DNA of 64,000 bases from Zavarzinia compransoris (lineage in GTDB: Bacteria > Pseudomonadota > Alphaproteobacteria > Zavarziniales > Zavarziniaceae): positions 1 through 64,000 of the forward strand of contig NZ_QGLF01000007.1 of assembly GCF_003173055.1 (NCBI RefSeq), in the 5' to 3' direction. Each line of letters starts with the position of its first letter. The first letter of the stretch is position 1. The position numbers and the translations under genes were made by a program. The notes beneath the pieces were generated by a model that worked only from the letters and a program-made list of their open reading frames with translations, was not told the DNA's origin and made no database searches. Below are positions 1 to 7,933 of this stretch, piece after piece.

Positions 1-175
1 CGACAGCCGCGACTGGGTCCCCACCACCGGCCAGGCCCAGTGGAAACAGGTCGCCATCTGGAACGTCATCTCAAAGCGCGTCACCTGGCTCACCATGGAC
101 TCACGCTGGCAGGACCTCGAACGTAACCCAACTCCCTCCCTCTTCGACGTCGACCAGCTCAGGGATTACAAGTAA
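1..175 (+). CDS. DUF1329 family protein, C-terminal fragment (cut by window edge)
   Basis: The reading frame enters from the left edge and stops with TAA at 173-175, leaving 57 residues. The tail has a WNVI..R....TM pattern, then a D.xQLRDYK ending. This aligns by eye with the C-terminus of the complete DUF1329 protein ending at 12957, which has WNVIGNRYNRITMQ and ends in ERLRDY. DUF1329 proteins are exported outer-membrane-associated proteins often encoded with hydrocarbon or steroid catabolism genes; their exact role is unsettled. The gene is followed by a strong hairpin at 248-277, so it probably belongs to a transcription unit separate from the phenol operon. Only the tail is visible, so completeness cannot be judged. 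Confidence 0.7.
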   Translation, partial: DSRDWVPTTGQAQWKQVAIWNVISKRVTWLTMDSRWQDLERNPTPSLFDVDQLRDYK

Positions 176-182
176 TCAACCA

Positions 183-206
183 GCCGCCCCCATAATACGG
201 GGCGGC
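183..206. other. GC-rich hairpin just after the DUF1329 stop
   Basis: GCCGCCCC at 183-190 pairs perfectly with GGGGCGGC at 199-206 across an 8-base loop (CATAATAC). There is no T-run after it. It may protect the 3' end of the DUF1329 transcript ahead of the true terminator. Confidence 0.4.
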
Positions 207-247
207 ACTTCCCGGACAGTCCCCGCCTGGGCCCCCCCAGGTTACTC

Positions 248-287
248 GGGCAACGCGTTCCAACCGACGCGTTGCCCGCTTTTTATT
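248..287 (+). terminator. Rho-independent terminator after the partial DUF1329 gene
   Basis: GGGCAACGCG (248-257) and CGCGTTGCCC (268-277) form a perfect 10-base-pair stem with a 10-base loop, followed by GCTTTTTATT. This is a textbook intrinsic terminator and insulates the phenol operon from upstream transcription. Confidence 0.85.
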
Positions 288-289
288 GT

Positions 290-345
290 CGAAAATGATC
301 GATGCCCGGGGCGGCGCTTTGATCATTTCGTCTAGTCGATCAGGC
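290..345. promoter_or_regulatory. Possible upstream activator sites for the sigma54 promoter
   Basis: CGAAAATGATC at 290-300 and GATCATTTCG at 321-330 form a near-perfect inverted pair, followed by another GATCA half-site near 337-341. TTGATCA half-sites resemble those of XylR/DmpR activators (consensus TTGATCAATTGATCAA). They lie about 150-190 bases upstream of the -24 element, a normal distance for an enhancer. The spacing differs from the classical 16-base palindrome, so assignment to a DmpR-like protein is inference. Confidence 0.4.
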
Positions 346-485
346 CGCTTTGCACGCAAGCATGCCGCACCGCAACAGGACGGTAGCCCCGTGCCGGCGA
401 AGAGGGCAGGGAAACCCGATGCCTTGGCCTTCCGGCCTTCTGGTTGCGATGCAAAAGGTTCCAGGGTCGCGATCGGAAAAAACCT

Positions 486-501
486 TGGCACGCTGCTTGC
501 A
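486..501 (+). promoter_or_regulatory. Sigma54 (-24/-12) promoter of the phenol operon
   Basis: TGGCACG at 486-492, four bases, then TTGCA at 497-501 matches the sigma54 consensus TGGCACG-N4-TTGCA exactly. The GG (487-488) and GC (499-500) elements are separated by the required 10 bases. Transcription would begin near 512, about 55 bases before dmpK. The dmp and xyl operons of Pseudomonas use the same promoter class with the aromatic-sensing activators DmpR/XylR. No such activator gene is in this window. Confidence 0.85.
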
Positions 502-565
502 AAACATCGGGGGAAGGCGGCAGGCAATGCCCAAAAGACAATGCAGACAGGGAAGCGAAACGCCG

Positions 566-802
566 ATGGTTATGACAGCAGCCGACAGCCCGCCGCTCGA
601 CCTGGCGGCGCGCTGGATCCGGGTGACGGAAGTCAAGGCGCCGTTCGTCCTGTTCGAGTTCACCCTCGGCGATCCGGACCTGATGGTCGAGATGATCATG
701 CCGCTCGACGCCCTGCTCGAATTCCGCGAGGCCCAGCACGCCGAACTGGATATCGCCGAGGGGGCCGTCGGCGCCTTCACGGCCCTCGCCCGCAAACAGT
801 GA
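566..802 (+). CDS. dmpK: Phenol hydroxylase accessory subunit DmpK
   Basis: A 78-residue protein that in dmp-type systems aids assembly or iron loading of the diiron phenol hydroxylase without being required for its chemistry. The core RVTEVKAPFVLFEFTLGDPD followed by a hydrophobic E.I.P pattern matches the DmpK/PoxR/TomA0 family, normally about 70-90 residues. I chose the ATG at 566 because GGGAAG lies about 10 bases upstream; an in-frame ATG at 572 is an alternative. The open frame runs further upstream to 350, but that crosses the sigma54 promoter and cannot be coding. It is the first gene of the operon, 30 bases before dmpL. Confidence 0.85.
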   Translation: MVMTAADSPPLDLAARWIRVTEVKAPFVLFEFTLGDPDLMVEMIMPLDALLEFREAQHAELDIAEGAVGAFTALARKQ

Positions 803-832
803 CCAGCGATCAGGTTCGGAGGAAACCGGCTC

Positions 833-1831
833 ATGACCATTGAAATCAAGACCGCAACCATACAGCCGCGGCGCCAGACCTACGCCAATGTGGCGCGCCG
901 GCTGGGGGCGGACAAGCCCGCGTCGCGCTATGACGAATCCATGTTCGACCTGCAGGCGACCGGCGAATTTCACTACCGGCCGACCTGGGCGCCCGATTTC
1001 GAATTGTTCGACGCCCGCCGCACCGCGATCGTGCTCGAAGACTGGCACGTGCTGCGCGACCCGCGCCAGTTCTACTACGGCACCTATACGATCGCGCGCT
1101 CGCGCATGATGGAAGCGGCCGAAAAGGCCTTCGCCTATGCCGAGCGCCGCGGCCACCTGAACGGCCTGGCCGAGGGCTGGGCCCGTCTCGTGCATCACTA
1201 TCTCCTGCCGCTCCGCCACTACGAGTGGGGCGCGAACATGAACAATTGCAACATCACCGATATCGGCTTCGGCTCGACCATCACCGAAGCGACCATGTTC
1301 GCGACCATGGACCGGCTCGGCATCGCCCAGGTGATCAGCCGCATCGGCCTCTTGCTGGACGGTGGCACCGGCGGCAGCCTGACGGCGGCCAAGGCGGCCT
1401 GGCTGAACCACCCGTCGTGGCAGGGGCTGCGCCACGCGATCGAGGATCTGCTGGTCGAGGCGGACTGGTTCGAAGTCTTCGTCGCCCAGAACCTGGTCAT
1501 GGACGGCCTGATCTATCCCCTGGTCTATCGCGCCTTCGACGATGCCGGCCAGGTCCACGGCGGGGCCGCGCTCTCGCCGCTGACCGAATTCATGCTCGAC
1601 TGGTTCGACGAAACCGCGCGCTGGGTCGATGCGGTCGTCGGCGCCGCGGCGAAGGAATCGCCGGCCAATGCGCTGCATCTGTCGCGCTGGGCCGCCGCCT
1701 GGACCGGCCGCCTGCGCGAAGCCCTGCAACCGCTGGCCCAGGACGTGCTGGGCGACGGTGCCGCCGGCATTCTCGACGCGCTGGCCGCGGATCTTGCCAC
1801 CCGTTGCCGCAAGATCGGCCTCGAAGCCTGA
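833..1831 (+). CDS. dmpL: Phenol hydroxylase P1 (beta) oxygenase subunit
   Basis: 332 residues, the normal length for DmpL/PhL/TomA1. It is the smaller structural subunit of the (alpha-beta-gamma)2 hydroxylase and has the ferritin-like fold without iron ligands. Recognisable family segments are RQTYANVARRLGADKPASRY near the N-terminus and RDPRQFYYGTYTIARSRM near residue 80. It stabilises the diiron alpha subunit (P3) and helps form the docking surface for P2 and the reductase. It lies second in the KLMNOP order, 11 bases before dmpM, as in Pseudomonas dmp operons. Confidence 0.95.
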   Translation: MTIEIKTATIQPRRQTYANVARRLGADKPASRYDESMFDLQATGEFHYRPTWAPDFELFDARRTAIVLEDWHVLRDPRQFYYGTYTIARSRMMEAAEKAFAYAERRGHLNGLAEGWARLVHHYLLPLRHYEWGANMNNCNITDIGFGSTITEATMFATMDRLGIAQVISRIGLLLDGGTGGSLTAAKAAWLNHPSWQGLRHAIEDLLVEADWFEVFVAQNLVMDGLIYPLVYRAFDDAGQVHGGAALSPLTEFMLDWFDETARWVDAVVGAAAKESPANALHLSRWAAAWTGRLREALQPLAQDVLGDGAAGILDALAADLATRCRKIGLEA

Positions 1832-1842
1832 GGGAAAGCATC

Positions 1843-2133
1843 ATGGCCAAGGTTTCCATCACCCTGCAGAACACCGACGAGGCCCGCAGCCTGGTCGAGG
1901 CCATCGTCGCCGACAATCCGGCCGCCGAGGTTTCGCGCATGCCGGCGCTGACCAAGATCGACTGCGAGGGCAGCCTCAGCGTCCGCCGCGAAACCGTCGA
2001 GGCGCGCCTCGGCCGGCGTTACGACCTTCAGGAACTCCAGCTGTCCCTGATCTCGCTCGCCGGCAATGTCGAGGAAGACGACGACAGTTTCACCCTTGCC
2101 TGGGCGCCGGCTGCCCCCACCGCCAAATCCTGA
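1843..2133 (+). CDS. dmpM: Phenol hydroxylase P2 regulatory (effector) protein
   Basis: 96 residues starting at the ATG at 1843, behind AGGGAAAG. It belongs to the cofactor-free MmoB/DmpM effector family, which binds the hydroxylase and couples oxygen activation to substrate oxidation. The pattern begins MAKVSITLQNTDEARSLVEA, includes IDCEGSL, and ends in an acidic EEDDDSF loop typical of DmpM. The visible open frame extends upstream through dmpL and should be trimmed to this start. It sits between the beta and alpha oxygenase subunits, the conserved position. Confidence 0.93.
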   Translation: MAKVSITLQNTDEARSLVEAIVADNPAAEVSRMPALTKIDCEGSLSVRRETVEARLGRRYDLQELQLSLISLAGNVEEDDDSFTLAWAPAAPTAKS

Positions 2134-2145
2134 GGAGACCGATCG

Positions 2146-3681
2146 ATGAACGCGATGCCGCCGCTGCAGAAGCAGCGCAAACTGAGCCTCAAGGAACGCT
2201 ATGCGCATCTGACCCGCGGCCTCGGCTGGGAAACCACCTACCAGCCGATGGACAAGGTCTTCCCCTATATCAGCTATGAGGGGATCAAGATCCACGACTG
2301 GGATGCCTGGGAAGACCCGTTCCGCCTGACCATGGACGCCTACTGGAAATACCAGGCGGAGAAGGAGCGCAAGCTCTATGCCGTGATCGAGAGCTTCGCC
2401 CAGAACAACGGCCACCTGAACGTGACCGACGCGCGTTACATCAATGCGCTGAAGCTGTTCCTGACCGGGGTCTCGCCGCTCGAATATTCGGCGCACCGGG
2501 GCTATGCCCATGTCGGCCGCCACTTCGTCGGCGCCGGCCCGCGCATCGCCTGCCAGATGCAGGCCATCGACGAACTGCGTCACGCCCAGACGCAGATCCA
2601 CACGATGAGCCATTACAACAAGTTCTTCGACGGCCTGCACGACGCCCGCCACATGCACGACCGCGTGTGGTACCTGTCGGTCCCGAAGTCCTTCTTCGAG
2701 GATGCCTGTTCCGCCGGCCCGTTCGAATTCCTGACCGCGATCTCGTTCAGCTTCGAATACGTCCTCACCAACCTGCTGTTCGTGCCCTTCATGTCGGGCG
2801 CCGCCTACAACGGCGACATGGCGACCGTGACCTTCGGCTTCTCCGCCCAGTCGGACGAGGCCCGCCACATGACCCTCGGCCTCGAGATCATCAAGTTCAT
2901 GCTCGAGCAGGACGAGGGCAATGTTCCGATCGTGCAGAAATGGATCGACAAGTGGTTCTGGCGCGGCTACCGCCTGCTCGGCCTCGTCTCCATGATGATG
3001 GACTACATGCTGCCGAAGCGCATCATGTCCTGGGCGGAAGCCTGGGAGATGTATTTCGAGCAGGCCGGCGACGCCCTCTTCGAGGACCTGTCGCGTTATG
3101 GCATCCGCAAGCCGAAGTACCACGAGGTCGCCTCGAAGGAGAAGCACCGCCTCAGCCACGAGGTCTGGTCGATCTTCTACAACTACACCCATGCCGCGGC
3201 CTTCCACACCTGGCTGCCGTCGGAAGAGGAAATGAAGTGGCTGTCGGCGAAATATCCCGACACGTTCGACAAGCACTATCGCCCGCGCTTCAAGTGCTGG
3301 AGCGAGATGCAGGCCGAGGGCAAGCGCTTCTACAACCCGACCCTGCCGCAGCTCTGCGTGACCTGTCAGATCCCGATGGGCTTCACCGAGCCGGACGATC
3401 CGACCACGATCTGCTTCCGCTCGACCGAATACAAGGGCGAGCGCTTCCACTTCTGCTCGGACGGCTGCAAGGACATCTTCTGCGACGAGCCGGAGAAATA
3501 CGTGCAGTCCTGGCTGCCGGTGCACCAGATCTATCAGGGCAATTGCGGCGGCGCCGAGGTGAAGGACGTCCTCGCCTGGTATCACCTGAATTTCGGCGTC
3601 GACAATTTCGACTACGAAGGCTCGCCGGATCAGAAGCTGTGGGACGAGTGGCAGGCCCAGAAGGCGTCCAACGCCGTCTGA
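2146..3681 (+). CDS. dmpN: Phenol hydroxylase P3 (alpha) diiron oxygenase subunit
   Basis: 511 residues, the catalytic subunit that hydroxylates phenol to catechol with O2. Both carboxylate-bridged diiron ligand sets are visible: E113, then E143 and H146 in DELRH, and E204, then E238 and H241 in DEARH. A C-terminal YHS-type zinc module (CVTCQIP, then FCSDGCKDIF) is present, as in DmpN. No key residue is missing, so the enzyme should be active. The 12-base gap from dmpM suggests translational coupling. Substrate could include methylphenols; sequence alone cannot separate phenol from cresol preference. Confidence 0.97.
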   Translation: MNAMPPLQKQRKLSLKERYAHLTRGLGWETTYQPMDKVFPYISYEGIKIHDWDAWEDPFRLTMDAYWKYQAEKERKLYAVIESFAQNNGHLNVTDARYINALKLFLTGVSPLEYSAHRGYAHVGRHFVGAGPRIACQMQAIDELRHAQTQIHTMSHYNKFFDGLHDARHMHDRVWYLSVPKSFFEDACSAGPFEFLTAISFSFEYVLTNLLFVPFMSGAAYNGDMATVTFGFSAQSDEARHMTLGLEIIKFMLEQDEGNVPIVQKWIDKWFWRGYRLLGLVSMMMDYMLPKRIMSWAEAWEMYFEQAGDALFEDLSRYGIRKPKYHEVASKEKHRLSHEVWSIFYNYTHAAAFHTWLPSEEEMKWLSAKYPDTFDKHYRPRFKCWSEMQAEGKRFYNPTLPQLCVTCQIPMGFTEPDDPTTICFRSTEYKGERFHFCSDGCKDIFCDEPEKYVQSWLPVHQIYQGNCGGAEVKDVLAWYHLNFGVDNFDYEGSPDQKLWDEWQAQKASNAV

Positions 3682-3736
3682 CCGAACGGGTGCGGGCGCG
3701 GCCGGGCGCCCGCACCGAAAGAAAAAGGGAGGAATC

Positions 3737-4099
3737 ATGACTGTCGCAGCTATCGGCCGATACGAATTCAAGTCGCGTGACCGGCTGGAATATTTCCACG
3801 GCAACCAGGTCGTCTATTTCCACTGGGAAGAACACCTGATGTTCTGCGCCGGGCTCGCCCTGCCGCTGCCGCCGACCATGCCGTTCCGCGCCATCCTTTC
3901 CGATGTGCTGCCCGGCTGTTACGGCACGCATCCCGACTGGGCGAGGATCGACTGGGGCAAGGTCACCTGGATGCTCGATTCCCGGCCGTTCAAGCCGGTA
4001 CTCGACGCCAGCCTCGCCGACAACCACATCGGTCACAAGTCCCTGCTGCGTTTCTGGACGCCCGGTCTTCAGGGCATCGACGGCATTCCCACCTGCTGA
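3737..4099 (+). CDS. dmpO: Phenol hydroxylase P4 (gamma) subunit
   Basis: 120 residues, the length of DmpO/TomA4, the third structural subunit of the hydroxylase. The N-terminal ubiquitin-like segment with LEYFHGNQVVYFHWEEHLMF and the downstream HPDW...IDW..V.W motif are characteristic. The start ATG follows AAAGGGAGG. The 55-base gap after dmpN is the largest within the oxygenase cluster but shows no terminator. The C-terminal GIDGIPTC ending is short and normal for the family. Confidence 0.93.
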   Translation: MTVAAIGRYEFKSRDRLEYFHGNQVVYFHWEEHLMFCAGLALPLPPTMPFRAILSDVLPGCYGTHPDWARIDWGKVTWMLDSRPFKPVLDASLADNHIGHKSLLRFWTPGLQGIDGIPTC

Positions 4100-4114
4100 G
4101 CGGACGGATCCTCG

Positions 4115-5182
4115 ATGACCGGCAATACCTATAGCGTTACCGTCGAGCCGCTGGGCCAGACCGTCAAGGTCGAACCCGGGCAGACCATCCTCGATGCCTG
4201 CCTACGCAGCGGCATCTACCTGCCCTATCAGTGCAACCACGGGCTTTGCAGCACCTGCAAGGTTGCCGTGCTCGACGGCGAGGTCGACCTGGGCGATGCC
4301 TCCCCCTTCGCGCTGATGGATTTCGAGCGCGAGGAGGGGCGGGCGCTGGCCTGTTGTGCGCGGCCGCTGTCGGATGTCACCATCGAGGCCGATATCGAGG
4401 TCGATCCCGATGCCCGCAACTGCCCGGTGCTGGACATCGATTGCACGGTGGCCGAGATCAGGCCGCTGGCCCGCGACATCATCGGCATCTGGCTCGATCC
4501 CGGCGCCGCCGCCTTCGATTTCCAGGCCGGGCAATATGTCCAGCTCAAGATCCCGGGCGTCGACGGCGAGCGCGCCTTCTCGCTCGCCAATCCGCCGGGC
4601 AGCCGGCATCTCGAACTGCACATCCGCCAGGTGCCGGGCGGCAAGGGCACGACCTATCTGCACCAATCGCTGAAGGTCGGCGACCGGCTTGCCCTGTCCG
4701 GTCCCTATGGCCGCTTCTATGTGCGGGAATCCTCGTCCCTGCCGATGATCTTCATCGCCGGCGGGTCGGGGCTCTCCAGCCCGAAATCGATGATCGAGGA
4801 CCTGCTGGCCCGCGGCTTCGACCAGAAGATCACCCTGCTGCACGGCGTCCGCCAGCGCCAGGATCTCTATTACGACGACCTGTTCCGCGCGCTCGAAGCC
4901 GCGCACGGGAATTTCGCCTATGTCCCCGTGCTGTCGGACCCGCAGCCGGGCGACGACTGGGACGGCGAGACCGGCTTCGTCCACGAGGCGGCGGTGCGCC
5001 GTTTCGACGGTGGCTTCCGCGGTCACAAGGCCTATCTCTGCGGCCCGCCGCCGATGATCGACGCCGGCATCCGCGCCCTGATGAAAGGCCGGCTGTTCGA
5101 CCGCGACATCCATACCGAGAGTTTCCTGACCAAGGCGGACGACAAGGCGCCCCAGCGCAGCCCGCTGTCGCAGAGGATGTGA
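4115..5182 (+). CDS. dmpP: Phenol hydroxylase P5, NADH:ferredoxin-FAD reductase
   Basis: 355 residues. An N-terminal plant-type [2Fe-2S] domain has ligands C40, C45, C48 and C80. A ferredoxin-NADP-reductase-like FAD domain follows (RAFSLAN motif), then a NAD-binding domain with GGSGLSS and CGPPPMID. It passes electrons from NADH to the diiron centre of DmpN. It ends four bases before dmpQ. A second, differently built reductase of the same general class is encoded at 9690-10736. Confidence 0.95.
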   Translation: MTGNTYSVTVEPLGQTVKVEPGQTILDACLRSGIYLPYQCNHGLCSTCKVAVLDGEVDLGDASPFALMDFEREEGRALACCARPLSDVTIEADIEVDPDARNCPVLDIDCTVAEIRPLARDIIGIWLDPGAAAFDFQAGQYVQLKIPGVDGERAFSLANPPGSRHLELHIRQVPGGKGTTYLHQSLKVGDRLALSGPYGRFYVRESSSLPMIFIAGGSGLSSPKSMIEDLLARGFDQKITLLHGVRQRQDLYYDDLFRALEAAHGNFAYVPVLSDPQPGDDWDGETGFVHEAAVRRFDGGFRGHKAYLCGPPPMIDAGIRALMKGRLFDRDIHTESFLTKADDKAPQRSPLSQRM

Positions 5183-5185
5183 GCC

Positions 5186-5521
5186 ATGACATCGCATCAC
5201 CGGATCGAGATCGAGAATTGCGGCACCCATTTCCGCTGCCCGGAGAACGAAGGGGTGCTGCAGGCGATGGAACGCCAGGGGCGCCGCGCCATTCCGGTCG
5301 GCTGCCGGAACGGCGGCTGCGGCCTCTGCCTCGTCCTCGTGACGGCGGGCGATTTCAAGGCGGGACCGATGAGCAGGCGCCATGTCCCCTGCGGCGAGCC
5401 GGCGGGCCTTGCGCTGGCCTGCCGGGTCTATCCGCAAACCGATCTCAGGGTTCGGCTGGCGACCGACGAAGATCGCCAGTGGTCAAAACAACAATGCCCC
5501 GCGGGGCGGGACGGGAGGTAG
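5186..5521 (+). CDS. dmpQ: Chloroplast-type ferredoxin DmpQ/XylT, reactivates catechol 2,3-dioxygenase
   Basis: 111 residues with [2Fe-2S] ligands C40, C45, C48 (GCRNGGCGLC) and C79. This family re-reduces the active-site Fe(III) of catechol 2,3-dioxygenase after inactivation by alkylcatechols. Its position directly before dmpB (3-base gap) is the diagnostic context. The C-terminal tail after about residue 95 is not conserved. Confidence 0.92.
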   Translation: MTSHHRIEIENCGTHFRCPENEGVLQAMERQGRRAIPVGCRNGGCGLCLVLVTAGDFKAGPMSRRHVPCGEPAGLALACRVYPQTDLRVRLATDEDRQWSKQQCPAGRDGR

Positions 5522-5524
5522 AAA

Positions 5525-6448
5525 ATGGCTATTTCGGGCGTGTTGCGCCCTGGCTATGTCCAGGTGCGCGTGTTGGACATGAAGGCCGCTCTCGAACACT
5601 ATCGTGACCGCATCGGTCTCGACGTGGTTGCCACCGGCAACGACGGCAGGGTGTTCCTGAAGGCCTATGACGAATTCGACCATCATTCGGTCATCCTGCG
5701 CGAGGCCGACGAGCCGGGCATGGATTTCCTGGCCTTCAAGGTGGCGAGCGAGGGCGAACTCGACGTTCTTCACGAAAAGCTGCTGAACGCCGGCGTCGCG
5801 GTCGAGGAAATCCCCCCGGGCGACATGCCGGCGGTCGGCCGCCGTCTCACCTTCATCGCCCCGACCGGGCACCGGTTCGAACTCTTCGCGACCATCGGCC
5901 TCGACCCCACGGGGCCGATGGTGAACAACCCCGAACTCTGGCATGCCGAGCCTCGGGGCATGCGGGCGCTGCGCTTCGACCATTGCCTGCTCTACGGCGA
6001 CGACATCGACGGCGCCAAGGCCCTGTTCAACGATATTCTCGGCTTCTCCACCACGGAACAGGTGGTCGCGCCGGACGGCACGGTCATCGCCACCTTCCTG
6101 TCGTGCAGCACCAAGGCCCATGACCTCGCCCTGGTGCGCCACGACGAGAAGGGCAAGCTGCATCACATCTCGTTCCTGCTGGAAAGCTGGAATGACATCG
6201 GTCACGCCGCCGATATCATGAGCCGTTACGAAATGTCGGTCGACATCGGCCCGACGCGCCACGGCATCACCCGCGGCCAGACCATCTATTTCTTCGATCC
6301 TTCCGGCAACCGGAACGAAGTCTTCTCTGGCGGCTATACCTTCTATCCCGACCATCCGGTCCGGACCTGGAGCACCGATTCCGTCGGCAAGGCGATCTTC
6401 TATTACGAGCGCGCGTTGAACGACCGTTTCATGACGGTCGTGACCTGA
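5525..6448 (+). CDS. dmpB: Catechol 2,3-dioxygenase (extradiol)
   Basis: 307 residues, identical in length to XylE/DmpB. It cleaves catechol to 2-hydroxymuconic semialdehyde using Fe(II). The iron ligands H153, H214 and E265 fall at the XylE positions, and both vicinal-oxygen-chelate modules are intact. The start is preceded by GGGAGG. This gene commits the cluster to meta cleavage; no ortho-cleavage gene is seen in the window. Confidence 0.97.
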   Translation: MAISGVLRPGYVQVRVLDMKAALEHYRDRIGLDVVATGNDGRVFLKAYDEFDHHSVILREADEPGMDFLAFKVASEGELDVLHEKLLNAGVAVEEIPPGDMPAVGRRLTFIAPTGHRFELFATIGLDPTGPMVNNPELWHAEPRGMRALRFDHCLLYGDDIDGAKALFNDILGFSTTEQVVAPDGTVIATFLSCSTKAHDLALVRHDEKGKLHHISFLLESWNDIGHAADIMSRYEMSVDIGPTRHGITRGQTIYFFDPSGNRNEVFSGGYTFYPDHPVRTWSTDSVGKAIFYYERALNDRFMTVVT

Positions 6449-6460
6449 TCGGGTGGTATC

Positions 6461-7921
6461 ATGAGCACGGCAAAGATCCTGAATTTCATCGACGGCGCCT
6501 ATCGCGAGGGCCGTTCCTGGTTCGAGAAGAGAAACCCTTGCGATAACCAGGTCTTCGCCGCAGTGGCGGAGGCCGGCAAGGACGAGGTGGATGCGGCGGT
6601 GGCGGCGGCCCGCAAGGCGCTGCGCGGGCCCTGGGGCCGGATGACGGTGCACGAGCGCGCCGCCATCCTGCACCGGGTGGCCGACGGCATCACCGCCCGC
6701 TTCGAGGAATTCCTGGCGGCGGAATGCCGCGATACCGGCAAGCCGCGTTCGCTGGCCAGCCATATCGACATTCCGCGCGGCGCCGCCAACTTCAAGATCT
6801 TTGCCGACCTGGTGAAGAATGTCCCGACCGAGAGTTTCGTCCTCGACACGCCGGACGGCAAGGGCGCGGTCAATTACGCCCTGCGCCGGCCGAAGGGCGT
6901 GATCGGCGTCATCTGCCCGTGGAACCTGCCGCTGCTCCTGATGACCTGGAAGGTCGGCCCCGCGCTTGCCTGCGGCAATACGGTGGTGGTCAAGCCGTCG
7001 GAGGAAACCCCCTCGACCGCGGCCCTGCTCGGCGAGGTGATGAACGAGGCCGGCGTGCCCCCGGGCGTCTATAATGTCGTCCACGGCTTCGGACCGGACA
7101 GCGCCGGCGAATATATCACCAGCCATCCGGACGTGAACGCCGTCACCTTCACCGGCGAGACCCGGACCGGTGCGGCGATCATGCGGGCGGGGGCGGGCTT
7201 CATCCGGCCGGTCTCGCTCGAACTGGGCGGCAAGAATCCGGCCCTGGTCTTCGCCGATGCCGATCTCGACAAGGCGATCGAGGGCACCATGCGCTCGGTC
7301 TTCGCCAATTGCGGCCAGGTCTGCCTCGGCACCGAGCGGGTCTTCGTCGAGCGGCCGGTGTTCGATCAATTCGTCGAGCGGCTGCGGACGGGCGCCGAGG
7401 GCCTCGTCATCGGCACGCCCGACGACAAGGCGGCCAACATGGGTCCCCTGGTGTCGCGCGAACACCAGTCCAAGGTCCTGTCCTACTATCAGAAGGCGCG
7501 GGATCTCGGCGCCGCGGTGGTGACGGGCGGCGGCACGCCCGAGGTGCCGGCGGCCCTGGCCGAGGGCGCCTGGGTGCAGCCGACGATCTGGACCGGCCTC
7601 GGCGACGACAGCGCGATCATGCGCGAGGAAATCTTCGGGCCGTGCTGCCACATCTCGCCCTTCGACGACGAGGACGAGGTGGTCGCCCGCGGCAACGATA
7701 CCGAATACGGCCTCTGCTGTTCGATCTGGACCGAGAATGCCAGCAAGGCGCATCGTGTGGCGTCGCAGATGGATACCGGCCTCGTCTGGGTGAATTCCTG
7801 GTTCCTGCGCGACCTGCGCACGCCCTTCGGCGGCTCGAAGCGGTCCGGCATCGGGCGCGAGGGCGGCGTGCACAGCCTGGAGTTCTATACCGAACTCTCC
7901 AACGTCTGCGTCAAGCTGTAA
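6461..7921 (+). CDS. dmpC: 2-hydroxymuconic semialdehyde dehydrogenase
   Basis: 486 residues, NAD-dependent aldehyde dehydrogenase of the DmpC/XylG group. It oxidises the ring-cleavage product to 2-hydroxymuconate, opening the oxalocrotonate branch. Motifs seen are CPWNLPLLL near 152, the general base E254 in LELGGK and the catalytic cysteine C288 in GQVCLG. All are in canonical places. It is 12 bases after dmpB. Confidence 0.95.
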   Translation: MSTAKILNFIDGAYREGRSWFEKRNPCDNQVFAAVAEAGKDEVDAAVAAARKALRGPWGRMTVHERAAILHRVADGITARFEEFLAAECRDTGKPRSLASHIDIPRGAANFKIFADLVKNVPTESFVLDTPDGKGAVNYALRRPKGVIGVICPWNLPLLLMTWKVGPALACGNTVVVKPSEETPSTAALLGEVMNEAGVPPGVYNVVHGFGPDSAGEYITSHPDVNAVTFTGETRTGAAIMRAGAGFIRPVSLELGGKNPALVFADADLDKAIEGTMRSVFANCGQVCLGTERVFVERPVFDQFVERLRTGAEGLVIGTPDDKAANMGPLVSREHQSKVLSYYQKARDLGAAVVTGGGTPEVPAALAEGAWVQPTIWTGLGDDSAIMREEIFGPCCHISPFDDEDEVVARGNDTEYGLCCSIWTENASKAHRVASQMDTGLVWVNSWFLRDLRTPFGGSKRSGIGREGGVHSLEFYTELSNVCVKL

Positions 7922-7933
7922 GGAACCGATGAC

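Larger units (their letters stand above)
176..565 (+). other. 390-base regulatory intergenic region upstream of the phenol operon
   Basis: I see no convincing gene here; open frames in several phases are GC-skew shadows. In order it holds a short hairpin (183-206), a terminator (248-287), a cluster of GATC-centred repeats that may be activator sites (290-345) and a sigma54-type promoter (486-501). The start of dmpK follows about 65 bases further on. Confidence 0.7.

Noticed and set aside
1-175. Pseudogene call for the partial DUF1329
   Set aside because: The gene is cut by the window edge, not by a mutation visible here.
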